A stretch of DNA of 64,000 nt, from NCBI GenBank assembly GCA_938743325.2, contig OW568887.1, positions 186,001-250,000 of the forward strand, given 5' to 3'. The translations under genes were made by a program, and so were the position numbers. Below the pieces are notes generated by a model. It was not told where the DNA came from, did not search any database, and saw only the letters and a program-made list of their open reading frames with translations. Source of the DNA: Pycnococcus provasolii (Eukaryota > Chlorophyta > Pseudoscourfieldiophyceae > Pseudoscourfieldiales > Pycnococcaceae). Below, one piece after another: positions 46,821 through 55,538 of this stretch (the stretch's first letter is position 1; every line of letters begins with the position of its first letter).

Positions 46821-48272
46821 ATGGCGCCGTGTTCATCTATCTTTTCATGGCGTCGTCCTACTCCTGGGGTGTACGTTCTACGGTCTAAGTCAACTCTTCT
46901 TCGTCGTTCTTATAATCTTGTGTGTCTCCACCATCATCCTCGTCATCATCATCATCCTAATCCTAATCAAATCTCGTTCCAACCGTCCTCGTTTTTTCGG
47001 AGTTTTCGGATCAGCTCGTCGTCTTCGTCAGCATCGAGGACGACGACCACAGTGCTGACGTCCACAGAGGAGCACAGCACCTCGTCTTCGTCTTCGTCTT
47101 CGTCTTCGTCTTCCTCATCGTCTTCATCACCACGAACACGAACAAATAACGCGTCTCCTCCGACAACAACCACAGAGGTGGCTGAGTGGAGAAAACTCGT
47201 ACGGTGGTCGAAAATCAAACGACGCAGGGAAGGGGGGGGCAACGGAGGCATGTCCGACGCACTGCGCAGAACATCCAAAGTCGTCGTATTCGGAGGAGGA
47301 AGCTTCGGAACCGCCATGGCGTCCGTGCTCGGGCAAAACAAGGCGTCGTTACAGGTGGTCTTGGTGCTTCGAGACGAGGCGCTGTGCAAAGACATCAACG
47401 AGAAATGCATCAACTCAAGGTACCTGCCCGACTACGAACTTCCGCCGAACGTTTCAGCTACCACGGACATCGAAGCCGCCGTCGAAGGGGCGCAGTATGC
47501 CGTGCACGCCGTCCCCGTGCAGGCATCAAGGGCATTCTTCACCAAAAACAAGGCGCATATCGCACCCACACTTCCCATCATATGCCTCTCGAAGGGACTC
47601 GAGGTGAGCAGCGGACTGACCATGGCAGACCTTATCGCGGAGTGCCTTGGAGAACAGCAGCCACTCGCCATCATGTCAGGACCGAGCTTCGCCGTCGAGG
47701 TGATGCAGCAGAAACCCACCAGCGTTGTCGCGGCGAGCACGGACGTCGCGCTCGCCAAGACGTGCCAGCAGCTGTTCGCATGCCCTTACCTTCGCGTGAA
47801 CCAGAGCAACGACGTCCTTGGAGTGGAAATTGCGGGAGCGCTGAAAAATGTGCTTGCCATCGCCGCTGGAATCGTCGACGGCATGGAACTCGGGCACAAT
47901 GCCATGGCGGCAATCGTGCAGCAAGGGTGCAGCGAGATTAGGTGGCTTGCCACCGCCATGGGTGCGGAGCCCACCACAATCTTCGGCCTGGCTGGTGTCG
48001 GCGACATCATGCTGACGTGCTTCGTGAACCTTTCGCGAAACAGAACAGTGGGCGTTAGGCTTGGCAAGGGAGAAAAGCTCGAAGACATCCTCGCCTCGTC
48101 GTCGCAGGTGGCGGAGGGTGTTGCCACCGCGTCGTCCGTGCTCGCTCTTGCACAAGAGTACCGCGTGTCTCTCCCTGTTCTCACCGCTGTTGCCACCGTG
48201 GTCGCGGGAAAGATTTCGCCACGTGAGGCTGTGTATGAGATAATGATGCTCCCGCAAATCGCGGAGAGATGA
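46821..48272 (+). CDS. NAD(+)-dependent glycerol-3-phosphate dehydrogenase, plastid-type
   Basis: Makes glycerol 3-phosphate from dihydroxyacetone phosphate for lipid synthesis. From the first ATG (46821, 483 aa) a basic, Ser/Tyr/His-rich N-terminus and a long poly-Ser run (TCT/TCG repeats near 47085-47130) precede the enzyme. Family blocks are VVVFGGGSFGTAMASVLG, HAVPVQASRAFF, IICLSKGLE, MSGPSFAVEVMQ, EIAGALKNVLAIAAGI (catalytic Lys), NAMAAIVQQG, GLAGVGDIMLTCF and SRNRTVGVRLGKG. This matches the bacterial-type GpsA/GPD domain. Upstream frame without ATG is ignored. Confidence 0.94.
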   Translation: MAPCSSIFSWRRPTPGVYVLRSKSTLLRRSYNLVCLHHHPRHHHHPNPNQISFQPSSFFRSFRISSSSSSASRTTTTVLTSTEEHSTSSSSSSSSSSSSSSSSPRTRTNNASPPTTTTEVAEWRKLVRWSKIKRRREGGGNGGMSDALRRTSKVVVFGGGSFGTAMASVLGQNKASLQVVLVLRDEALCKDINEKCINSRYLPDYELPPNVSATTDIEAAVEGAQYAVHAVPVQASRAFFTKNKAHIAPTLPIICLSKGLEVSSGLTMADLIAECLGEQQPLAIMSGPSFAVEVMQQKPTSVVAASTDVALAKTCQQLFACPYLRVNQSNDVLGVEIAGALKNVLAIAAGIVDGMELGHNAMAAIVQQGCSEIRWLATAMGAEPTTIFGLAGVGDIMLTCFVNLSRNRTVGVRLGKGEKLEDILASSSQVAEGVATASSVLALAQEYRVSLPVLTAVATVVAGKISPREAVYEIMMLPQIAER

Positions 48273-48380
48273 TCCGCCAACTCCACTTTCGACCCAACTA
48301 TTTCTTGTAATGACGTTGAGAGAGTGAATATTTTCTTGTTGTTTTACACGACGTGGTAGAATGAAATGTTTTAGGGTCTC

Positions 48381-49769
48381 TCAACCCAAATTTGCAAGGC
48401 AAAGGATGCTTTGTGTCGGTGCCGCACTACGGCAAAGAGGACACTCTGGCTTGTGACGGCACCACTCGACGATGCAAGTAAAGCAGAACACGTGCCCACA
48501 GCTCGTCGCTGCAGGCTGCGTTCGCTCATTTAAGCACAACGCACATCGACCATATGCTGACGACGCGGGTGAGAGCGGCATGCCGGTGCTTCCTCCTCCT
48601 CCGCCGCCGCCGCCTCGGCTGCTCGCTTTCAGGCTCGCCGCGGCGCAGCCCGCGAGAACTGGCGTGCTCCCTATGTGCGTAATCACGGCTCCAGCACCAT
48701 TCCCATCCACGAGCTGACGGGTCGACGAGGACGAGCTTGCATTTGACGCCGCGGGTGGCAGAAGAGCCGCCGCCGCGGCTCGGCTGGCAACACGAAGCAC
48801 GCTCAGGCTTAGTTGCAGGCCAAGCATGAGGCCAAGCACATAGTACGCCGGCCGTGCGACACGCGGTGGCACCGAAGGGCTGCCTGGTGCTGGTGGCACC
48901 GCTGGAGCGCCAGTCGCGCCGCCGTGGCCCAGGAAGACGCGCACGACACCGCTCATGCGATCTGATAGCAGGTAGTAGCGTCCGTACATGTAAAAGAGCA
49001 TGAGGTGGAAGCGTAGCGCCGCCGCCGTCGCACCCTCGACGTACGGTTCTGCGCTGGCAAGCACGCGTACGCCAGCGTCCCACGCGCGATGTGCCAGGCC
49101 ATCAGCAGCCGACGCCTCGGCGCTTCCCCGCTCCCCCGCGGTGCCGTTATCCGCGCTGCTCTCTTCGTCCTCTCGCTGCCGCTGTCTCCTCGCGGCACTC
49201 CTTTGCACCACCGCGAGCGCGTACGGCCCTAGCGCGCGCATCAAGATGGCAGACACCCTCCTCGCCGCACTCGGCGCCGCGCCCGTCAGCGATGTAGACG
49301 CAGCGACGGGTGCGAGTTCACAGAACTCCTCACCAAGTGTCTGCCCCGCACGGTCACAGCTTCCGTAGAACAGCACGCTGGCTATCATTCTCGTCTCCAG
49401 CCTGTACGCGCTAGCACGTGTCACGCCGAGTACACGCACGACGACATCGTCGACAGCGCGCGCAAACTCCTCGAGGTGCGCGGCGTCCTTCTGCATGGCG
49501 CGCACGGTTAGCGGTTGCGGCGCTGACGGAAACGGCGCGCATTGGGGCAGGCGTAATCGATTAGTGACCGCGTGTACCCCGAGGGGCGCGTTCCCTCCTA
49601 ACCCCGTGCCTAAGGAGGCGTCGCCGGAGGAAGTGGACACGCCTGGCGCCACCACCCCACCCCCAGCTCCTCCCACCCCACCCCCAGCCGCGTCATTCCG
49701 AACCGATGGTGAACCAGGCACTGACGCGGCATCAAGGGCAGCAGGCACCGCCATACTCACCACCTGCAT
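48381..49769 (-). CDS. PEX10: Peroxisome biogenesis protein PEX10 (RING E3 ligase)
   Basis: PEX10, with PEX2 and PEX12, ubiquitinates the import receptor PEX5 on the peroxisome membrane. The 462-aa product starts MQVVSMAVPAALD. It has the PEX2/10/12 helical region with RFHLMLFYMYGRYYLLSDRM and two membrane segments (near PAYYVLGLMLGLQLSLSVL), a Ser/Gly-rich linker and a C-terminal RING (CALC, CGHVFCFTC, CPLC). The frame continues upstream into NPNPNPNP, which is a translation of the telomere-like array and not protein. The start is therefore the ATG at 49769. Confidence 0.86.
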   Translation of the reverse strand: MQVVSMAVPAALDAASVPGSPSVRNDAAGGGVGGAGGGVVAPGVSTSSGDASLGTGLGGNAPLGVHAVTNRLRLPQCAPFPSAPQPLTVRAMQKDAAHLEEFARAVDDVVVRVLGVTRASAYRLETRMIASVLFYGSCDRAGQTLGEEFCELAPVAASTSLTGAAPSAARRVSAILMRALGPYALAVVQRSAARRQRQREDEESSADNGTAGERGSAEASAADGLAHRAWDAGVRVLASAEPYVEGATAAALRFHLMLFYMYGRYYLLSDRMSGVVRVFLGHGGATGAPAVPPAPGSPSVPPRVARPAYYVLGLMLGLQLSLSVLRVASRAAAAALLPPAASNASSSSSTRQLVDGNGAGAVITHIGSTPVLAGCAAASLKASSRGGGGGGGGSTGMPLSPASSAYGRCALCLNERTQPAATSCGHVFCFTCIVEWCRHKPECPLCRSAAPTQSILCLANLG

Positions 49770-49888
49770 GAACGTCAACGTCTCTTTGAGCTGGGGGGAA
49801 ATGGAACACACGACGGGGAGGGAGGGAACGACGCGCACAAGCGAGGAGAGGGGAGAGGGGAGAGGGGAGCGCGAAAAGAGAGGCGGGC

Positions 49889-49962
49889 GATTAGGGTTAG
49901 GGTTAGGGTTAGGGTTAGGGTTAGGGCTAGGGTTAGCCCCTCTGGTTAGGGTTAGGGCTAGC
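49889..49962. repeat. TTAGGG array upstream of PEX10
   Basis: Six TTAGGG/TTAGGGC units followed by further TTAGGG and CTAGGG units on the plus strand, 120-190 bp from the PEX10 ATG. In this case the coding strand of PEX10 reads CCCTAA. Downstream, 49965-50365 holds no gene; a GTCTCT/GTCTCTA microsatellite lies at about 50280-50310. Confidence 0.88.
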
Positions 49963-50365
49963 AACTATGTATCGTAGTATCCTATGGTTCGCTTCTGTTC
50001 TGTTCGTCTACATTGTTCTTAGACTACGGTACTGTACTGTAAATGGCAGTTGTTTCGGAGTTGTGAAGAACTTATTGTTTTTTTATAGTTATCAACATAC
50101 TTACCCGAATAGTTTCAATAATGGTGTTTCTTTTTACTCACTCTTACTCTCTCTCCAGGCAAAAATTGTGTGCAATTTTATTTGGTTTTCGTTTTTTTTA
50201 TAATTTTTTTTTCGTTGGCGCAGTGCGTCAGCTCCGCGCGCGCTCTCGTCACCATCTCACGCCTCCAAAAGAAATCTCCGTCTCTGTCTCTGTCTCTATC
50301 TCTGTCTCTTAAGGATGAAGGGCTCTTAATGGCCGGCCGCGCGACTGCCGCCAACGCACGCCATT

Positions 50366-53300
50366 TTATGCGATATGCGCGACAATCACAAGAGCGCCAG
50401 CAAGCGCCAACGCGCACCCGAGGTTACGCGCACGGTCGCCCGACGTCGGCGTTTTATCTGACCCTGGTGAGAAGACGCCCGCTTTCTTTTCCAAATCCGC
50501 TCTGGACGGCGCCTTGTAGGCCTGTTTCGGCGGAGGCGGCGGAGAGAAGGGCGGGCTTGGCGTCATCTTGAGCGTATTCACCGGCTTGTCGGAAATCGAC
50601 GTCGTCGTCTTGATCACAACGCCCGTGCCCGTTTCCAACGTCGTCTGGGATGTCGTCGAAGTCTCTAGCGACTTCGCGGATGTGGGTTCGAAACTAGTAG
50701 CCAAGACCTGGATTCCGCCAGGCACCGCGATGCCGTAGTTGTCCATCCGCGCCTTCAAGCCCTCGAGGCTGGCATCGGATGCTGCAAAAATCAGCATCGT
50801 GCGGATTGCATCCGTATTGCTAAGCGGGGTGTGAATGCTGAATTGGTACGTGTTCGTGTCAAGGTCCGACAGGAAAAGGCCAACATCCTTAGATTTCACA
50901 CCCGTACTGAAGAGGATTGCGACGATGGCTGCCAAGAACTTCTTTTCCAAATCCGCGTCTTGCTTTGCAGCGTCCGATAATCCGACCATCATTTTGACCG
51001 TACCGATCGCAAAGTTCATCACTTCCGTCGTGGTTGACGTCGTCACTCCCGGCGGAGGTGACGGAGGAGGAGGCAGAAAAATCGGCGGCGGCGACGGCGG
51101 CGGCGACGGCGGCGGCGGTGGAGGAGGGGGGGGAGGAGGAGGGGACGGCGGCGGCGATGGCGGTGGAGGTGGGAAATTCCGATCCAAGTTCGAGTCCACC
51201 GTGAGTTCAACCTTATCGTACGTGTAGTTCTTCGTTGTAACGTTGAGCCTGGGGATGATCGATAGCACGGTTTCATCCCATCCAACGGTCGGCATGACAA
51301 GCTCAACCGACCGCGCGACACGCGCCGTCGTGTACAGCTCCATCATAAGCTCGAGGATAGGCTCCTCTTCTTTGTTCTCGTACAGGGGCTGCTTCTGTAC
51401 AAGATACAAAATATCCTGCTCACGAATGCCGTAGTTTTCAAGTCCTTGCTGCGTCGCCTTCTGAAGCTCGCTTATGAAGTAGTCAATCGTGTAACCCTCG
51501 TCCATTTTAAAGTCAATGAATGAATACGTCATCGTCATATTATGGCAGCGGCATTCCTCAGGCTCAATAAATAAAGGCGGGAGCACCATGTCAACGAGCG
51601 TAAGGGCTGACAGACTACCCTTAAAATAATCAAAAATGCGATTCGAGAAACGATCGCTCAGCATTCCTCCAGCATCATTCACGTCAACCTTATTTGTGGC
51701 CATGATGGTGTAGTTTAGGTGAACAGCTGGGCCTGAACGGCGCAAAGAAGCAGAGTAGTTGCCGTATTCCTCCGCGCTTAATATCCGAACTTGATTGGTC
51801 TCCATCTTGATGCTGCGCTTGAACTTCGGCAGGCCAGTCTTCTCGTCCTTTAAACCCGGCTGCTGCGGATCGCCCATCTGCTCGCCGAGGTAGTTCGCAA
51901 CGTTCTTCGTGAACTCTTTATCATACCCATCTTCCATTATGTCCTTCGCTGTGTACCCTCCAAGAACCATGTCCAGCTGAACGATGTACGTCAGCTTGAA
52001 ACGCGGCGGCGGCGGCGGCGAAGGGGACATTGGCGGGTTCGGCGGCGGCGGCGGCGGCGAAGGGGGGCTCGGCGGGAACGGTGGCGGGCTCGGCGGCGGC
52101 GGGCTCGGCGGCGGGCAGTTGAAGTAACTGTCCTGGTTTTCATTGTAGCAGAGCGTGACGCACGGCACATCAGGACCTTGGCCAAGCGGATCTTTGCACA
52201 TCTCCACCTTGACTCCGCTGTACTCGAAGTACTTAATATTGATGCTCTTAACCCCCGTTGATCCCTCCGCAATAACATCCTTGGTGATCTTTTCGTGAAG
52301 AGACGCCAGCACGTTCAACTGCACGTACACGTTCAGGCCAATCGACGGGTTAGGCTTTGGCAGGCTCGTCTCCAATTTCCGAATGCTCGACATCGACACA
52401 TCGAAGTGCGTTGTAATCGCCTTATGCATCGCGGCCGTGGAATAATCATCGCTCTTGAGAGCTTCGAGCAAGACGGTAAAATCGATAAGCGCGTACTTGT
52501 CCGCTTCTTTCTTGTACGAAGCAGCGATCTTGTCGGGCGTTGCGATATTCCTCTGCGCCACCTCCCTCGTCTTTTCCGCGTGAGTCTTCTCTGCAAAAAC
52601 TCGCACCCAGACATTTTCCACCAAATTGGATTTGGCATTCAGCAGCTTCCTTCCCAGCGTCGAGCCGCCTTGCTCCACTTGGTTGTCGTAGAATTCCACG
52701 ATGATCTTATCCTCAGACACGCTGCCGTTGAGGGCGTCCGCGGCGAACGACGTCACGAAGGCGTTGTCGTTGAAGTCCGTCTTGTTGATTCCAGCCGCCG
52801 CGAGCGACACGAGGAATCCGAGCTCCTCCTCCTCAGAGCACTTCGAGTCCGTGCAGTACCCCGACACGCAGTCGTAAGCATCGACGCACGACTCGCCAAC
52901 CTCCTTGCGCGGCGCGCAGGTTCCGTTCGCCGCGGAACCTTTGTTGCAGTACGTGAACTCGAAGTCGACACGGCACTGCTTGGAGGTCTCGCACGGCTTC
53001 GGCGTCTGGCACGTCGTCGTTTCGTCCGAGAAAGTAGTCATGCCGCAGATTTCGGACGCGCACTGGCCCGCCATCGCGACGTCGCACTCCTCGCCGTCGT
53101 CGTGCTTGTAGTAGCAAGCGCCCATCCCCACAGCGCAGTAGGTGTGCGCGTACTCGCACGGCGTCTCCGCGTCGCACTTTGGCCTCTCGGGCATGCAATA
53201 GCCCGTCGACGCGTCGCAGATATCCGTCAAGCACGCCTCGTGGTTAGCTCCCCACCACTCGCTGCAAGTCCCGTTGTACTTGTCGCCAAGCTTGGGCTCG

Positions 53301-54079
53301 CAAATACCGTCGTAGCTGCCCTCGTCGGGCGTATGGCAGTATGTGAATTCGCGCGTGCAATGAGGAGGGGTGGTATCAACGTTGCAATCCGGCGGTGCCA
53401 CGCACTTTTGCGATTCGCAGATACCCGAGTCACACTCGAAGTTCCTGGCACACGTAACGCCAGCGGCGTACATAGCCTGGCAAGTTCCACCTGCCTTGTA
53501 GACATCTGCTCCGTAATATAAGTCGCCAGAGCAAAACAAGCCCCCATCCCACTTCTCCACGTCGTACATTTGGTACAACTCACCCTCACCAATGTGGCAC
53601 TCCTCATCTGATTTGCACCTGTAGTTGGGCGCGCACACGCCAGGATACACGGTTGGCATTGTTGTGGGGCTGGTGGGAGGCATCGTCGAGTTGGTCGAGT
53701 TGGTCGAGTTGGTCGAGTTGGTCGAGATGGTCGAGTTGGTGGCGTTGGCGGCGGCAGTGGTGGTGGTGGTGGTGGTGGTGGTGTTGACGACCGCCGGCGG
53801 TGGAGGCGCCGACTTCCACGTCAAGCAAATCTTGGATTCGCAATCCATGTCGCGGAAGCACCCACCATTGAACTTGACGGAGTACGGCGGCATCGTCGTC
53901 GTCGTCGTCGTCGTCGTCGGAGGCATCGTTGTTGCGTTTGTCGAGTTCGAGGGCATCGTTGTTGCGTTTGTCGAGTTCGCGGGCGTTGTTTGCGCAGCGC
54001 ATAGCTCCAAGCTTGCGGCGATCAGCACGAGCGCCACGGCGGCGGCCGATCTGCGTGCGAAACGAGCCATGGCTGGCAT
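50366..54079 (-). CDS. Large secreted Cys- and Pro-rich glycoprotein with C-terminal anchor
   Basis: The 1237-aa product starts with a signal peptide (MPAMARFARRSAAAVALVLI, cleavage near LCAAQ). Thr- and Asn-rich repeats (NSTNATT, NSTNSTN) follow and look heavily glycosylated. Around 150-460 there are many Cys in CxxxxxC patterns like Cys-rich secreted modules (CVDAYDCVSGYCTDSKC). Two polyproline linkers (PPSPPPP, about 653-690 and 968-1006) separate folded parts that include repeated hydrophobic-charged segments (LTYIVQLDMVLGGYTAKDIM). The last 20 residues are hydrophobic and could be a membrane or GPI-anchor signal. It resembles extracellular-matrix proteins of green algae, but I recognise no named family. 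The ATG is at 54079. Confidence 0.72.
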   Translation of the reverse strand: MPAMARFARRSAAAVALVLIAASLELCAAQTTPANSTNATTMPSNSTNATTMPPTTTTTTTTMPPYSVKFNGGCFRDMDCESKICLTWKSAPPPPAVVNTTTTTTTTTAAANATNSTISTNSTNSTNSTNSTMPPTSPTTMPTVYPGVCAPNYRCKSDEECHIGEGELYQMYDVEKWDGGLFCSGDLYYGADVYKAGGTCQAMYAAGVTCARNFECDSGICESQKCVAPPDCNVDTTPPHCTREFTYCHTPDEGSYDGICEPKLGDKYNGTCSEWWGANHEACLTDICDASTGYCMPERPKCDAETPCEYAHTYCAVGMGACYYKHDDGEECDVAMAGQCASEICGMTTFSDETTTCQTPKPCETSKQCRVDFEFTYCNKGSAANGTCAPRKEVGESCVDAYDCVSGYCTDSKCSEEEELGFLVSLAAAGINKTDFNDNAFVTSFAADALNGSVSEDKIIVEFYDNQVEQGGSTLGRKLLNAKSNLVENVWVRVFAEKTHAEKTREVAQRNIATPDKIAASYKKEADKYALIDFTVLLEALKSDDYSTAAMHKAITTHFDVSMSSIRKLETSLPKPNPSIGLNVYVQLNVLASLHEKITKDVIAEGSTGVKSINIKYFEYSGVKVEMCKDPLGQGPDVPCVTLCYNENQDSYFNCPPPSPPPPSPPPFPPSPPSPPPPPPNPPMSPSPPPPPRFKLTYIVQLDMVLGGYTAKDIMEDGYDKEFTKNVANYLGEQMGDPQQPGLKDEKTGLPKFKRSIKMETNQVRILSAEEYGNYSASLRRSGPAVHLNYTIMATNKVDVNDAGGMLSDRFSNRIFDYFKGSLSALTLVDMVLPPLFIEPEECRCHNMTMTYSFIDFKMDEGYTIDYFISELQKATQQGLENYGIREQDILYLVQKQPLYENKEEEPILELMMELYTTARVARSVELVMPTVGWDETVLSIIPRLNVTTKNYTYDKVELTVDSNLDRNFPPPPPSPPPSPPPPPPPPPPPPSPPPSPPPIFLPPPPSPPPGVTTSTTTEVMNFAIGTVKMMVGLSDAAKQDADLEKKFLAAIVAILFSTGVKSKDVGLFLSDLDTNTYQFSIHTPLSNTDAIRTMLIFAASDASLEGLKARMDNYGIAVPGGIQVLATSFEPTSAKSLETSTTSQTTLETGTGVVIKTTTSISDKPVNTLKMTPSPPFSPPPPPKQAYKAPSRADLEKKAGVFSPGSDKTPTSGDRARNLGCALALAGALVIVAHIA

Positions 54080-55538
54080 CGTGAGTCTTTCTTTGTGTAC
54101 TTCCTACGGGAAGAAAGCTGGCTCGCTTCGTCGAGGATGCCTGTGTGAAAGCCCGTCGCGAGCTCAGCAGGAAACCTCTTGAGCAGGGAGTGAGCGCTGC
54201 TTAAGTCGTGAGGCTCACTGAGCTTACACTGGTCAGCTGAAGAGGTCGACTAAGTACTACTCACTGTGTACACCTGTAGTAAAAGAAACACACACAGGGT
54301 GCGAGCGAGTGAGTGCAGCGAGCGACACACACACACACACGAGATACACACACACCAAAGAGATACAAGCTCTCCCGATGCGGGGAAGCACGAGAATACG
54401 AGCCTGGGCTGCGGCGTCCGTCGGCCAGAGGAGGCGGAGCAGGGAGGAGGGAGGAGGAGAGCTGTGCGCTGCCGCTGCGCTGCGATCGAGACGCACAGGC
54501 TCCAAAGCTCGCAAAGGAACGGACGACGTGCTTCTTCGAGCTTCCCACAGCGACGTAGGAAGGGTGATACCGACTGGCTTAAGCTGTGGGCTCGGCTGTG
54601 GGCTTGCTTGCTGCGCATCGCATCGCCTCGCATCGCATCGACGACGCTTCTCTTCTCTGGTGTCTGGTACTAGCGTAGCGTCGACGCCAATTCGTCATAG
54701 GCAATGCAATTGGTCGCGCGAATTCCTCTCTCGTTTTCTTTAGGATTTTTCGTCGAATTTCGCGAGGTTTTTCGACCATGTTTTGTTTGAGTCGAGAGAA
54801 ATGCTTGATTCGTCAAGTTCGCGTCTTGCCCCACCTCAAGGTGGCTTGGAATGGTGGCCGCTCATCGACTACGCAGTCCCCATGGGAGCACCAAACCCCC
54901 AAAACGAAAAAGTCACTTTCCTTCTTCGGTGGGATCTTGTCCGTCTTCGATCTGTATGGTAGAACTACTATGGTGCATGTTGTTGCTGGTGGAGGGGGAG
55001 GAGGGGGAGTTGCACAATGCAGACCCGCACGCTGGCTCCCAGCCTAAAATCGACTGAACACGCTGAACACCCTTTACAGTCTAAGAATTTAGTCGGCCAA
55101 GTGACGAAATATCCCAACACTACGATAAGTTAGTCCTGTTTCTACCAGGCACCACCTCCAGGAAGTCAGTTATGAATAGAAGAATAACGATCCAGGAAGA
55201 ACCCAAGGCAAGGCGCTCGAGGCTCAAGGCAGCAAGGCTCCCACGCCAAACGCTCATCACCCGCCAAACGAAGAATGCATGAGTTTAGGGAACTTCTAGA
55301 AACATGAAGCGAGCTGTGCGCCTGTGCAGTGTGCAGTCCCGTTCTTCCTGAACAGGGTCCGAAGAACAGGGAGAACGAGAACGGGCAGAGCGAGGGAGAC
55401 AAACCCCTAAACAAAACTGGGAAGTTGTGTCGAAACTTTCATGTCGAAACCCCTAAACGCGGGCTTTTGGGTTCGGGTCTATTTTTCAAGTCTCGCTGAC
55501 GCGTCAGTCAGTCACGTTGTTGGGACGCAGATCACGTC
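54080..55538. other. Long gap without a supported gene
   Basis: Contains CACACACACA near 54325, GCATC/GCATCG repeats near 54613-54640, and a 90-codon frame at 54778-55047 with a poly-Gly run that I could not support as a gene. AAACCCCTAAAC motifs (near 55405 and 55450) lie just before the PP2C start and resemble a telo-box. Confidence 0.45.

Noticed and set aside
49770-49964. In-frame N-terminal extension of PEX10 reading NPNPNPNP
   Set aside because: It is the translation of the TTAGGG array upstream of the gene; the PEX10-like sequence begins at the ATG at 49769.
54778-55047. 90-codon frame with a poly-Gly run
   Set aside because: No motif, and it overlaps what looks like ordinary intergenic sequence.
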